DNA of 64,000 nt from CBDCUF01 sp965222525 (GTDB lineage: Bacteria; Pseudomonadota; Alphaproteobacteria; Rickettsiales; UBA8987): contig OZ244955.1 of assembly GCA_965222525.1 (NCBI GenBank), forward strand, positions 620,001 to 684,000, written 5' to 3'. Below the pieces are notes generated by a model. It was not told the DNA's origin and did not search any database. It worked only from the letters and a program-made list of their open reading frames with translations. This document shows positions 1 to 8,946 of this stretch, piece after piece. The position numbers and the translations under genes are program-made. Positions within the stretch are counted from its first letter, which is position 1; every line of letters begins with the position of its first letter.

Positions 1-60
1 TCCAGAATCCAGAATCCAGTTCATTTTCTGATTTCTGGTTTCTGACTACTGGTTTCTTCC
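1..60. repeat. Degenerate heptamer array
   Basis: CCAGAAT occurs twice in tandem and then decays through CCAGTTC to variants of TTTCTGG. It is one of about twenty such arrays in the window. It runs into the 3' end of the YihY gene, so the last codons and stop of that gene lie in repeat sequence. Confidence 0.7.
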
Positions 61-1403
61 CACACCAAATCCTTCAATGTCTGCTTGCCGAGATTGTCCT
101 CGAGAACCTTGTCGGCATTGTCGAAATAACTCTCAACCAATGGCTCCTCCCTGGATTTTCTGAGCGACAGATATTGATGGTTACCCACATCCCGGATCGC
201 ATCAATAATCTGCTTTACCCTCATCTGTTCCAGCGGATGCGCCGGATAATAACCCGCAGGCTCCTTCGATTCAATAAACAGCCCCGAATCCTCCAGGTGC
301 TTCACCACCCGCTCTATCGCCAGAACCGGCATATTCAGATGCTCGGCCAGACTGTCTATCGTCCACGGCTCCCCGCTCTCCTGGTAATTCCTGGCAATCA
401 GGTAACTCACGGTAAGCGCCAGCTTTTCATGCGCCTTGTTACTCAGCCTCACCTGATCACGACGAACCCGCAGGCTCTTCGGATTCTGATGGTAAAATGC
501 CACGCTTGAGCCTATCAGCAGTACAGTCCAGCCGAAATACAGCCATACCATAAATACTATAATTGTTGCAAAGGCGGAATATATAGCAGTATGGGCACTT
601 GAATTGGCCACCAGCAGGGTAAATATCCAGCCCATCGTCTTCCATGCAACCGCCGTTATCAGCCCGCCGATAAAGGCCGATTTAAGCTTTACCCTGGTAT
701 TGGGTACGAATACGTAAATAAAGGCAAATCCCGCCGCCATAATCAGATATGGCACTACCAGCCCGACCGTTTCTATAGCCGTAAGTACCAGCGGGAAATC
801 ACCCAGATATTCATCGATAATATTGCTGCGGATACTGGCGGTCATACTCGCCGAAACCACTATCAGCAGCGGCACAACCATCAATACGCTTAGATAATCA
901 CTGAAACGCTGGGCGAAAGTGCGTGCGCGCGAAACCTGCCATACATAATTAAAGGATTTCTCTATCTTCTGCATCATGGTAATAGCGGTATAGACAAACA
1001 CCGCAAGCCCTACCGAACCAAGTGCAGCTATATTGACATTCTCGATAAACTCCATCAGGCGGGGGACGATTTCCTCCCGTTTATCGCCCAGCGGTTCAAG
1101 GAAATCCATCATCGACTGCTCGATACCGTCATTACCGCCGCCGAATCCCTTTAATACCACAAAACTAAGTGCCAGCAGCGGTACCAGTGATATAACCGTG
1201 GTATATACCAGGCTCATCGCCCGCAGTGAAAGCTGACCGTCGGCAAGGTCACGTATAACCGCCTGCCCGATACGCATGGAATGGATGAAAAACCGCTTGT
1301 AGAAGGGAGCGTCATGGGTGTTGGTATCCCAGACAAACCCGCTATAGCCGTCCTTAACACTACCGGTTACATTGGCTATCTTTGATGATGAATTTGACGG
1401 CAT
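21..1403 (-). CDS. YihY/BrkB family inner-membrane protein
   Basis: A polytopic membrane protein of the YihY/virulence factor BrkB family; the family's molecular function is not firmly settled. The N-terminal two thirds carry about six hydrophobic segments, including the family-typical stretch LSLRAMSLVYTTVISLVPLL. The C-terminal ~140 residues are soluble and look like a winged helix (TIDSLAEHLNMP followed by a helix-rich stretch), as in long family members. An upstream TTG at 1427 would add eight residues (NSCNLKT) encoded by repeat sequence, so the ATG at 1403 is preferred. No clear ribosome binding site is seen before either start. PelG lies upstream on the same strand. Confidence 0.85.
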   Translation of the reverse strand: MPSNSSSKIANVTGSVKDGYSGFVWDTNTHDAPFYKRFFIHSMRIGQAVIRDLADGQLSLRAMSLVYTTVISLVPLLALSFVVLKGFGGGNDGIEQSMMDFLEPLGDKREEIVPRLMEFIENVNIAALGSVGLAVFVYTAITMMQKIEKSFNYVWQVSRARTFAQRFSDYLSVLMVVPLLIVVSASMTASIRSNIIDEYLGDFPLVLTAIETVGLVVPYLIMAAGFAFIYVFVPNTRVKLKSAFIGGLITAVAWKTMGWIFTLLVANSSAHTAIYSAFATIIVFMVWLYFGWTVLLIGSSVAFYHQNPKSLRVRRDQVRLSNKAHEKLALTVSYLIARNYQESGEPWTIDSLAEHLNMPVLAIERVVKHLEDSGLFIESKEPAGYYPAHPLEQMRVKQIIDAIRDVGNHQYLSLRKSREEPLVESYFDNADKVLEDNLGKQTLKDLVWEETSSQKPEIRK

Positions 1404-1407
1404 GGTT

Positions 1408-1475
1408 TTCAGGTTACAGGAATTCAAGAATGCAGGAAATTAGGAAAACAAGAACAAGATGCTTTAGGATATAGG
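1408..1475. repeat. Degenerate heptamer/octamer array
   Basis: Units resembling AGGTTAC, AGGAATT, CAAGAATG, CAGGAAAT and TAGGAAAA follow one another just upstream of the YihY start. Same class as the other short word arrays in the window. Confidence 0.65.
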
Positions 1476-1539
1476 AAGATTTTTTATTCTTCCAGTATTA
1501 TTATTGGCCTGCTATGAGATTATGTATGGTTATCCACCC

Positions 1540-2925
1540 TTACGCTTCCGTGACCGAGGAGTTGCCCGTGATGAAAGTATGATATACTAGTCGGTTTACG
1601 TGCCTTGCAACTACAATTGCCGCATAGATGAAAGTTACCATACTGGCCAGGTAATAGCCGTAACCGTAGCTACCGATTCCGTATTGTATATAATAAACGG
1701 TAAATATACAGTTGGTCAGCAGGAATAATATCTGTATTTTCAGTGTGCCCATACGGTTGTCAAAATATGACAGCAGAATCATAAGAAAAATCGTCAACAC
1801 CTGAAAAAACGCTCCCAATACACCATAACGGAACATCCCGATCTGCCCGTAATCCACACCCAACACACCAAATATATGTGGTGCAAGCAGGATAACTGTA
1901 ATACTGATACTCCCCTGCAATATAATAATATCCCGTGCACTGGAAAGGATAGAGCCGATAATGCCCCGCATATTCTCCTCGATTTTCTGCAGGGTAGCCT
2001 TCTGCTGTATATCATCGTAAAATTTCAGATAATGCTCGTAGAACCTTGTCTCCACGCTGAAGATAAATGATGCCATTGAAGGGATGATAGTCAAATATGC
2101 CAGGAACATGGCACTGTCATATTCGGGATATAGCCGCAGGTTAGTGGAAAGCTTCTCCGAGCCGGGAGCAAACCACATAATCCATTTATCCGCCCATACT
2201 GCTATATTGAATATCAGCCCACCCAGTGCAATCTCCCAGTATTTGCGAAAATAGGACAGGAATGCGAAGGGTTGCTTTATGGGATAAGGATATTCCGCCA
2301 GTATGCGGGCGACCAGCGAGGCCATTATATATGCCAGACCGATACTGAATCCGTTTAATATACCGGTAGAGCCGAATTTTCCCGAAAGCATTATAGCAGA
2401 AGCAATTGCCAGCATAAGGCCGGTGAAGAATGCCAGTGTGATTGCCTTGTAATCCTTGAGTGCGGTCAGGAATATCGAAATCATCCATATAGTGGTTATC
2501 AGCATGAAATTGGCGATAGCGCTGATAGCCAGTACCGGCGGTGCGTTGAAATAGAGGAAATAGAATGCGGTAACGACAGGAAGCTGGGTAGCATAGAGGA
2601 AGAATATAGCACCAAACAGCAGTCCGGGCGCAACTGAGGCGTCCTTGTTATATATGGAGTCGGCCAGATAGCGGGTGGCTATCATAAAGACAGGGCCAGA
2701 CATGGTAAGGGAAAATGCAAAATTATATATGATTATCGAACGGAAATCATATAATTCCTGGCGGTTAGTGAATTGCCCACCGATAACGGCAATACCTCCC
2801 AGAGCAATCACCGTAAACAGCCATGGGCCGGAGGAAGCCAGTGCGGAATGCAGATATGCCCGCACCAGCCCCATCAGGTTATCCTCCCTGGAAAGCTTGC
2901 GTAATACGAACCCTATGCCTGCCAT
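1540..2925 (-). CDS. pelG: PelG-like exopolysaccharide exporter
   Basis: A 461-residue integral membrane protein with about twelve hydrophobic segments. Its start, MAGIGFVLRKLSREDNL, followed by a GLVRAYLHSALASSGPW-type segment, is the characteristic PelG opening. PelG is the MOP-superfamily inner-membrane component thought to export the cationic Pel polysaccharide with PelD and PelE. Length matches the family (about 455). No pelA-E gene is next to it; the only other Pel-type gene here is pelF, some 37 kb away on the same strand. YihY lies downstream across a 136-base gap, and a small DUF6898-like gene lies upstream. Confidence 0.88.
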   Translation of the reverse strand: MAGIGFVLRKLSREDNLMGLVRAYLHSALASSGPWLFTVIALGGIAVIGGQFTNRQELYDFRSIIIYNFAFSLTMSGPVFMIATRYLADSIYNKDASVAPGLLFGAIFFLYATQLPVVTAFYFLYFNAPPVLAISAIANFMLITTIWMISIFLTALKDYKAITLAFFTGLMLAIASAIMLSGKFGSTGILNGFSIGLAYIMASLVARILAEYPYPIKQPFAFLSYFRKYWEIALGGLIFNIAVWADKWIMWFAPGSEKLSTNLRLYPEYDSAMFLAYLTIIPSMASFIFSVETRFYEHYLKFYDDIQQKATLQKIEENMRGIIGSILSSARDIIILQGSISITVILLAPHIFGVLGVDYGQIGMFRYGVLGAFFQVLTIFLMILLSYFDNRMGTLKIQILFLLTNCIFTVYYIQYGIGSYGYGYYLASMVTFIYAAIVVARHVNRLVYHTFITGNSSVTEA

Positions 2926-2989
2926 TATACTACCTTACTAAAATGAACCCACCTAACTCTCAATTCTCAATGCACTTTTATAAGCCATA

Positions 2990-3178
2990 TCACTTCTTTT
3001 CCAATATATATTCCAGCTTGCGTACGGCCAGGTCGGTCAGTTCCTTTTTTGAGGCTTTAGGGGAGCCGACAATGGTGGCTTCCTGGCCGGTTTTCTGGTC
3101 TATTGCCGTAACCTTCACCGCCCCGCCATATGCAATAAACTCGATTATGTATCCTGAATGTGCGGATTTTCCTGTCAT
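2990..3178 (-). CDS. Small conserved alphaproteobacterial protein, DUF6898-like
   Basis: A 62-residue protein with the pattern I recognise from small alphaproteobacterial proteins of the DUF6898 type: IIEFIAYGGAVKVTAID, then a GQEATIVG turn and a C-terminal helix ending RKLEYILEKK. Function unknown; some homologues are mislabelled as serine hydroxymethyltransferase. No signal peptide or membrane segment. It lies alone between pelG and the repeat upstream of gyrB. Confidence 0.7.
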   Translation of the reverse strand: MTGKSAHSGYIIEFIAYGGAVKVTAIDQKTGQEATIVGSPKASKKELTDLAVRKLEYILEKK

Positions 3179-3226
3179 ATCGCTACTCTACGTCCTCTTG
3201 CCGATTTTTCAACTATAGTATTTTAC

Positions 3227-3396
3227 TGTCATCCCAGAAGCTATATTTTCTCCAAATCTTTGATTTGGTAAGAAAATAAGCTGTGTGGGATCCATTTTTC
3301 CTGATAACGCATGCCCGTTATATGGTACCATGGATTCCGGATAGTAAGTTCGTCTAGGAAGCAAGCTTCCAATACTCTCTAACTTCCGGAATGACA
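3227..3396. repeat. TGTCATCC-type palindromic intergenic element, copy 1
   Basis: It begins TGTCATCCCAGAAG and ends CCGGAATGACA, so the termini are inverted copies, and has internal GGATCCAT and ATGGATTCC arms. It fills most of the 3179-3507 gap before gyrB. Related elements lie at 7198-7346 and 56153-56323. Similar TGTCATCCC...GGGATGACA palindromes are common in Rickettsiales and other proteobacteria. Confidence 0.75.
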
Positions 3397-3507
3397 TAAA
3401 AGAAATTTGTCTTGTGGCAAGCAATGCCACTTGAGAATTATGTTTATGCGGTGTAATATGCCTCTTCTTTGGTATAAAACGGGGAAACCAGTATGAAAGC
3501 AGGAGCT

Positions 3508-5952
3508 ATGGCTAAACAGGACAATACCGCGGATAATGACGATAATATGAATGACAATGCAGATACGCAGGAATATGGTGCGGATTCGATTAAGGTATTA
3601 AAAGGGCTGGATGCGGTACGCAAGCGGCCTGGGATGTATATTGGCGATACTGATGACGGTTCCGGTCTGCATCATATGGTTTATGAGGTTCTGGATAATG
3701 CGATAGATGAATCGCTGGCCGGCTATTGTGACCGTATTGATGTGACGCTCAATTCCGACGGCAGTGTTACGGTAATTGATAATGGCCGCGGGATTCCGGT
3801 TGAGATTCATGAAGAGGAAGGGGTTTCCGCCGCGCAGGTTATCATGACGCAGCTACATGCCGGTGGTAAGTTTGACCAGAATTCATACAAGGTATCCGGC
3901 GGCCTGCACGGGGTTGGTGTATCGGTTGTAAATGCGCTTTCAACCTGGCTTGAACTGACTATATGGCGTGACGGCAAGGAGCATTTCCTGCGCTTCAGGG
4001 ATGGGGAACCGGAGAAGCCGCTGGAAGTGGCAGGAGATGCCGAAGGCAAGACCGGTTCACAGGTGACTTTCCTGCCTTCACCGGAGACTTTTACTTCGGT
4101 AGAATTCAGCTTTGAGACACTGGAGCACCGTATCCGTGAACTGGCTTTCCTTAATTCGGGTGTGCGGATATTTCTCAATGACCGGCGTAGTGCCGAGGAA
4201 AGAACAGAGGAATTTTACTATGAGGGCGGGATTACTGCCTTTGTCAGCTATCTCGACCGCAACAAGAAGCCTGTCCATGATGTAATTGCGGTGAATGGTG
4301 AGCGTGACGGGATTGGTGTGGAGTTATCGCTGGTATGGAACGACAGTTATCATGAGAATGTGCTGTGTTTCACCAATAACATCCGTCAGCGTGATGGCGG
4401 TACGCACCTTATGGGCTTCCGTTCTGCTCTGACAAGGCTGATAAATAAATATGCCGATGAGCTTTCAAGTAAAAAGGACAAGATTACGGTTAGCGGTGAG
4501 GATGCAAGGGAGGGACTGACCTGTGTGGTTTCGGTTAAAGTGCCCGACCCGAAATTCTCCTCGCAGACCAAGGACAAGCTGGTTAGTTCGGAGGTAAGGC
4601 CGGTTGTTGAGGGTATAGTTAATGACAAGCTGGGGCAATGGTTTGAGGAGCATCCTGCCGAGATAAAGATGGTTATCGGCAAGGCGATGGAGGCGGCCAA
4701 GGCGCGTGAGGCAGCCCGCAAGGCGCGGGAGCTTACCCGCCGCAAGGGGGTGCTGGATGTAGCCAATCTGCCGGGCAAGCTGGCGGATTGCCAGGAGAAA
4801 GACCCTGCGCTGAGTGAATTGTTTATAGTTGAGGGTGATTCGGCGGGTGGTTCGGCCAAGCAGGGGCGTACCCGTACTACACAGGCGGTTCTGCCGTTGC
4901 GCGGCAAGATACTCAATGTCGAGCGGGCACGGTTTGATAAAATGCTCGGCTCGCAGGAGATCGGTACGCTGATCACCGCTTTGGGCACGGGTATCGGGCA
5001 GGATTTCAATCTCGACAAGCTGCGTTATCACAAGATTATCATCATGACTGACGCAGATGTTGACGGTGCGCATATCCGTACGCTGTTACTGACCTTCTTC
5101 TACCGCCAGATGCCGGATGTTATTGAGAACGGCTATCTTTATATTGCCCAGCCGCCTTTATATAAATTCAAGCGCGGCAGCAGCGAGGTGTATCTCAAGG
5201 ATGACAAGGCTTTCGAGCAATATGTCACCCAACAGGCTTTGGAAAGCAGCGTGTTGACGCTGGCTGACGGTACGCAGATTGCGGGGAATGACCTGGCGCA
5301 TCTGGTGGAGCAGTCACGGCAGTTTAACTCCCTGCTGGACGGGCTTTCACGCTATGCTCCCAAGAATATATTGCAGGCAGCGGCATTTGCCGGTGCGCTC
5401 GATGCGGAACTGGTTGGTGATGCCGGCGGGTTGTCTGAAAAGGCGGGAAAAATTACTGAAATCCTTAATCGGGGCGTGCTGGAAACCCAGCAATGGAGTG
5501 CAACTGCATCGGAGAATAATATTGCTCTGGAGCGCATGGTGCGCAGTGTACAGGAGCGGATAAATATCGGTGAGAATGTAATACGCTCGCCGGAAGCTGC
5601 GAAATTATCGCAGATTGGCGGTGAGATTGCCGAAATGTTTGGCGGAGAACTGGTGCTGGAGCGCAAGGAGAGTAAATTTATCATAAATTCTCCCATTGAG
5701 CTGATTAACCGGGTTATGACAATCGGACAGCAGGGAGCGACAATAAGCCGGTTCAAGGGGCTTGGCGAGATGAATGCCGAGCAATTGTGGGAAACCACGC
5801 TCGACCCTGATTCCCGTACATTGTTACAGGTGAAGATTGCTCATGCCGAGGATGCGAATAATATATTTGAAACTTTAATGGGGGATGTAGTGGAGCCCCG
5901 CCGTGAATTCATCCAGACCAATGCCTTGAATGTGCAGAACCTGGATATTTAG
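3508..5952 (+). CDS. gyrB: DNA gyrase subunit B
   Basis: ATPase subunit of DNA gyrase, which introduces negative supercoils together with GyrA. The GHKL ATPase domain shows YEVLDNAIDES, DNGRGIPV and GGLHGVGVSVVNALS. The TOPRIM domain has the acidic EGDSAGGSAKQGR motif near residue 445 and DADVDGAHIRTLLL near 520, and the C-terminal part ends with RFKGLGEMNAEQLWETT. The 814 residues match alphaproteobacterial GyrB, including the alanine-rich insert after TOPRIM. The ATG at 3508 is chosen because GCAGGAGCT sits just before it; an in-frame ATG at 3493 would add MKAGA. A palindromic element lies upstream and the left arm of the gap-flanking inverted repeat begins at the stop codon. Confidence 0.97.
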   Translation: MAKQDNTADNDDNMNDNADTQEYGADSIKVLKGLDAVRKRPGMYIGDTDDGSGLHHMVYEVLDNAIDESLAGYCDRIDVTLNSDGSVTVIDNGRGIPVEIHEEEGVSAAQVIMTQLHAGGKFDQNSYKVSGGLHGVGVSVVNALSTWLELTIWRDGKEHFLRFRDGEPEKPLEVAGDAEGKTGSQVTFLPSPETFTSVEFSFETLEHRIRELAFLNSGVRIFLNDRRSAEERTEEFYYEGGITAFVSYLDRNKKPVHDVIAVNGERDGIGVELSLVWNDSYHENVLCFTNNIRQRDGGTHLMGFRSALTRLINKYADELSSKKDKITVSGEDAREGLTCVVSVKVPDPKFSSQTKDKLVSSEVRPVVEGIVNDKLGQWFEEHPAEIKMVIGKAMEAAKAREAARKARELTRRKGVLDVANLPGKLADCQEKDPALSELFIVEGDSAGGSAKQGRTRTTQAVLPLRGKILNVERARFDKMLGSQEIGTLITALGTGIGQDFNLDKLRYHKIIIMTDADVDGAHIRTLLLTFFYRQMPDVIENGYLYIAQPPLYKFKRGSSEVYLKDDKAFEQYVTQQALESSVLTLADGTQIAGNDLAHLVEQSRQFNSLLDGLSRYAPKNILQAAAFAGALDAELVGDAGGLSEKAGKITEILNRGVLETQQWSATASENNIALERMVRSVQERINIGENVIRSPEAAKLSQIGGEIAEMFGGELVLERKESKFIINSPIELINRVMTIGQQGATISRFKGLGEMNAEQLWETTLDPDSRTLLQVKIAHAEDANNIFETLMGDVVEPRREFIQTNALNVQNLDI

Positions 5953-6136
5953 TCTCCCCTCCCACTTGCGGGAGGGGCAAGAAATCTGAGCAATCTATGA
6001 TTGCCAGATTTCTGGGGAGGGAATGGTGAGGTAGTGGCTATTGGTACTTGGCTATTAGTTATTAGTATTTCCCCACCAGAAATTCGGGAATTAAAATTCC
6101 TCGAATTTCTTGCCTCCCCCGCGAGCGGGGGAGGTG
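5953..6136. repeat. Left arm of a long inverted repeat flanking gap
   Basis: Composite spacer in three parts: a hairpin unit (CCCCTCCCACTTGCGGGAGG, then ATCTGAGCAATCTATGATTG), a heptamer array at about 6037-6067 (TGGCTAT, TGGTACT, TGGCTAT, TAGTTAT), and a second hairpin unit (CCACCAGAAATTC to GAATTTCTTGCCTCCCCCGC). All three parts recur in inverted order and orientation at 7161-7483, on the other side of gap. Confidence 0.85.
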
Positions 6137-6161
6137 GAGGCATACCGTAACGACGACAAAA

Positions 6162-7160
6162 ATGACAACAAGAATAGCAATAAACGGGCTGGGGCGGATT
6201 GGACGCTGTGTGCTGCGTGCATATTTTGAATATGGGCGTGATGATGTGGAGATTGTTGCGGTAAATGCCAGCGGCGATATTGAGAGGCATGTGCATCTGC
6301 TGAAATATGACTCAACCCACGGTACATTTGACGGTGAAATCAGCGGTGATGAAAACAGCCTGACCATTAACGGCAAGACGATAAAACGTTTTTCCACCCG
6401 TGACCCTGCGGAAATTCCATGGGGTGATACGGGTGCGGATGTTGTACTGGAATGTACGGGAGCCTTCCGCAAGCGTGACCAGGCAGCATTGCATTTCAAG
6501 GGTGGAGCAAGGAAAGTGTTAGTTTCCGCGCCTTCTCCCGATGCCGATGCGACTATAGTTTACGGTGTAAATAACGATGCGCTGAAGGCGGAGGATAAGG
6601 TTATCTCGGTTGGTTCATGTACAACCAACTGCCTGGCTCCTGTGGTAAAGGTTTTAAATGATACGGTAGGGATAGAAAAAGGCTTTATGACTACGGTGCA
6701 TTCATATACCAGCGACCAGAATTTACTGGATGGCAGCCATAAGGATTTACGGCGGGCAAGGGCAGCAGCACTTTCGATGGTCCCCACTTCAACAGGGGCA
6801 GCAAAGGCGCTCAGCCTTGTAATACCCGAGATAGAGGGCAAACTCGACGGGGTTGCAGTGCGGGTGCCGACGCATAATGTATCACTGGTGGATTTGACTT
6901 TCACTGCGGGCAGGAATACTTCCGCCGATGAGATAAATGATATTATGAAGGATGCGGCAAGTGGCGATATGCGGGGAGTGCTTGCGGTCAGTGAGGATGC
7001 GCTGGTTTCCTGTGACTTCAACCACAATCCGCATAGCTCGATATTTGATACCACCCAGACCAGGGTAGTCGGAGACAATTTCTGCCGAATCGCCTCATGG
7101 TATGACAATGAATGGGGCTTCTCGGCACGTATGCTCGATGTTGCTGCATTGGTCGGGTAA
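6162..7160 (+). CDS. gap: Glyceraldehyde-3-phosphate dehydrogenase family protein, possibly GapB-like
   Basis: NAD(P)-dependent phosphorylating aldehyde dehydrogenase. It opens with the Rossmann motif INGLGRIGR and has catalytic SCTTNC near residue 152 and ARAAALSMVPTSTGAAKA of the catalytic domain. At 332 residues it is of normal length. Some features lean to the GapB/erythrose-4-phosphate dehydrogenase side: NPHSS and TQTRVVGDNF near the C terminus, THN where classic GAPDH has TPN, and SVGSCTTNC instead of SNASCTTNC. The function may therefore be glycolytic/gluconeogenic or related to pyridoxal phosphate synthesis. The gene is isolated from pgk and other glycolytic genes and bracketed by long inverted repeats. 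Confidence 0.9.
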   Translation: MTTRIAINGLGRIGRCVLRAYFEYGRDDVEIVAVNASGDIERHVHLLKYDSTHGTFDGEISGDENSLTINGKTIKRFSTRDPAEIPWGDTGADVVLECTGAFRKRDQAALHFKGGARKVLVSAPSPDADATIVYGVNNDALKAEDKVISVGSCTTNCLAPVVKVLNDTVGIEKGFMTTVHSYTSDQNLLDGSHKDLRRARAAALSMVPTSTGAAKALSLVIPEIEGKLDGVAVRVPTHNVSLVDLTFTAGRNTSADEINDIMKDAASGDMRGVLAVSEDALVSCDFNHNPHSSIFDTTQTRVVGDNFCRIASWYDNEWGFSARMLDVAALVG

Positions 7161-7483
7161 CACCCTCCCCCGCTTGCGGGGGAGGCAAGAAATTCATTGT
7201 CATCCCGAACTTGTTTCGGGATCCATGTGCCCAATAACGGGTTCATGATGATAGATAAACAGGCTTTGTATTTTGATAAATACGGTCACAATTTGTTAAT
7301 CATCAGAATTTTGAGAAATGGATCCCGAAACAAGTTCGGGATGACAACATTGGATTTCTGGTGGGGGAATACCAACAGCTAATAGCCAAAGGCCAACAGC
7401 CATAATCTTACTATTCCCTCCCCGGAAATCAGGCAATCATAGATTGCTCAGATTTTCTCCCCTCCCGCAAGCGGGAGGGGCGG
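7161..7483. repeat. Right arm of the gap-flanking inverted repeat, split by an inserted element
   Basis: Mirror image of 5953-6136. The hairpin unit CCTCCCCCGCTTGCGGGGG starts one base after the gap stop codon; its second part (TTTCTGGTGGGGG) appears only at about 7354, because a TGTCATCC element (7198-7346) lies between. A heptamer array (7371-7404, AACAGCTAATAGCC-type) and the unit ending CAATCATAGATTGCTCAGAT, CTCCCGCAAGCGGGAGG follow. Confidence 0.85.
7198..7346. repeat. TGTCATCC-type palindromic element, copy 2, nested
   Basis: A 149-base element whose terminal 29 bases are inverted copies of each other: TGTCATCCCGAACTTGTTTC at the left, and its reverse complement ending CGGGATGACA at the right. 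No coding potential is evident inside. It interrupts the right arm of the gap-flanking repeat, so it arrived after that arm existed. This shows that the family has moved. Confidence 0.88.
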
Positions 7484-7492
7484 TGAAAAGTT

Positions 7493-8374
7493 ATGAAAAT
7501 ACCAGCAACATTACGTTATCTGAAGGCAGTGCCTTTATCCTTTTACTCCAGGAGCCTGTATCGCAAAGTATGCAGCGCATGGCAGGGGGTAGGTGTGAAA
7601 TACCTGCTGGTGCTGCTCGCCATAGGACTGCTTCCTGTCGCAGTAAAGCTGCATTCCAACATACAGGAGATGCTTGATATTGCAGGGGTAAGCAGGGATG
7701 AAAGCGGTAATGTTATATTATCCGACAATCTGCGTAATATAGCAGAGCAGGTGCCGGAGATGACCTATTCCAACGGCCAGCTTGTCGTCCATGATGAACA
7801 ACCGCATATAGTAACCGATCCGGAAAGTAATGAGGATATTGTTATCATCGACACCAAAAATACCGATTTTCCGCCGGACAACAATACAGCAATCGCATTT
7901 GTGGCAAGGAATTTCCTGCTTCTGCGGCAGGATGAGAGCGCCGTACAACGGGTGGAGCTACGCAGGATTGCCGAGTTGTTCAAAATCCCGGACTCTACTC
8001 AAATCAACATCAACTCTGATATCGCACAGGACTGGATGCGGCAGGCGGTGAAGTATTCAGGAATCATGCCGGTGGTGTTTTATATCCTGAAGATAGTGGA
8101 ATATTTCATCGATTTCGGCACAAGGGCACTGCTTTTCGGGCTGGTTGCAATTGCATTCTGCCATATGCTGAAAATGCCCGAACTGCCGTTTAAACAACGC
8201 TTCCGCCTTGCTGCGGTGGCTGCCACCCCGATTATCGTACTGGAAATGGCGGCACTACTTACCGGCACCAGCATCTTCGCCAAACGTGACATAGTATATT
8301 TCCTCATCCACGGCGTATATGTGTTCATCGCCATCGAGGCGAATAAGGGTGTGGTGGCACATCGTGATAAGTAA
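7493..8374 (+). CDS. DUF1189 family membrane protein
   Basis: A 293-residue inner-membrane protein of unknown function. The N-terminal VPLSFYSRSLYRKV segment before the first membrane helix (KYLLVLLAIGLLPVAV) is the DUF1189 hallmark. A soluble domain of about 130 residues follows, with a PEMTYSNGQLVVHDEQPHIV stretch, and then about three more hydrophobic segments. The start has only a weak GGTGAAAAG upstream. It follows the right arm of the gap-flanking repeat and precedes a DUF2610 gene on the same strand. Confidence 0.75.
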   Translation: MKIPATLRYLKAVPLSFYSRSLYRKVCSAWQGVGVKYLLVLLAIGLLPVAVKLHSNIQEMLDIAGVSRDESGNVILSDNLRNIAEQVPEMTYSNGQLVVHDEQPHIVTDPESNEDIVIIDTKNTDFPPDNNTAIAFVARNFLLLRQDESAVQRVELRRIAELFKIPDSTQININSDIAQDWMRQAVKYSGIMPVVFYILKIVEYFIDFGTRALLFGLVAIAFCHMLKMPELPFKQRFRLAAVAATPIIVLEMAALLTGTSIFAKRDIVYFLIHGVYVFIAIEANKGVVAHRDK

Positions 8375-8443
8375 AATGTCTTTATATTAACTTTGCCGAA
8401 TTTATGTGTTATTCTGTCGCCGCTAGCTAAAGTCAGAGAAGTA

Positions 8444-8704
8444 ATGAAAAAATTTACCGTACCATGTGATTTCGGAGGCAGGAAAGCTCCTTTCGACGTA
8501 TATATCGGCAGCCCGAAGCCCGGTAACCATCCGTTGCAGAATCAGGCATGGTGGCTGTCGTCGGAGCGTGGAGGGACAATTCCCTCGGAAGTTATGGAGA
8601 GTTTTGCCAAATTACTGGATCTGGCGGATAAAAATGGCGTTTCCTTCGAGGATTTATGCGTATATGCGCTGGAAGCGGCTAATACGGGGAAGGCTAGTGG
8701 TTAG
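8444..8704 (+). CDS. DUF2610 family protein
   Basis: An 86-residue soluble protein resembling the DUF2610 family I associate mainly with Rickettsiales: MKKFTVPCDFGG, PFDVYIGSPKPGNHP, then WWLSSERGGTIPSEVMESF and NGVSFEDLCVYAL. Its function is unknown. The ATG at 8444 is chosen because AGAGAAG precedes it and similarity begins there; an in-frame ATG at 8393 would add 17 residues of poor character. It stands 69 bases after the DUF1189 gene. The spacer that follows, 8705-8906, shows nothing recognisable. Confidence 0.75.
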   Translation: MKKFTVPCDFGGRKAPFDVYIGSPKPGNHPLQNQAWWLSSERGGTIPSEVMESFAKLLDLADKNGVSFEDLCVYALEAANTGKASG

Positions 8705-8906
8705 AGTTTAAGGTCTAGTAGTTACTTATATTGGGTATTCCTGCATTCTTCATTTACTCATATGGTATCAGATAGAACAATGTAATTACAATCTACTTTT
8801 AAAGAGCATATTTTCACTTCCCGGTAAATATAAATCCCCCCTGACCCCGCAGCCTGGAATACTAACCAAGATAACAAATGTAAGTAATAAGATTTTTATC
8901 ATAATT

Positions 8907-8940
8907 CACTGGCCACTACAGATGACTGTGTACTGACAAC
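8907..8940. repeat. Degenerate heptamer array
   Basis: Units TACTGAC, AACTGAT and AACTATT with upstream degenerate copies lie just downstream of the purQ stop codon. This word is very close to ones found in cyanobacterial short tandem repeats. Confidence 0.55.
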
Positions 8941-8946
8941 TGATAA

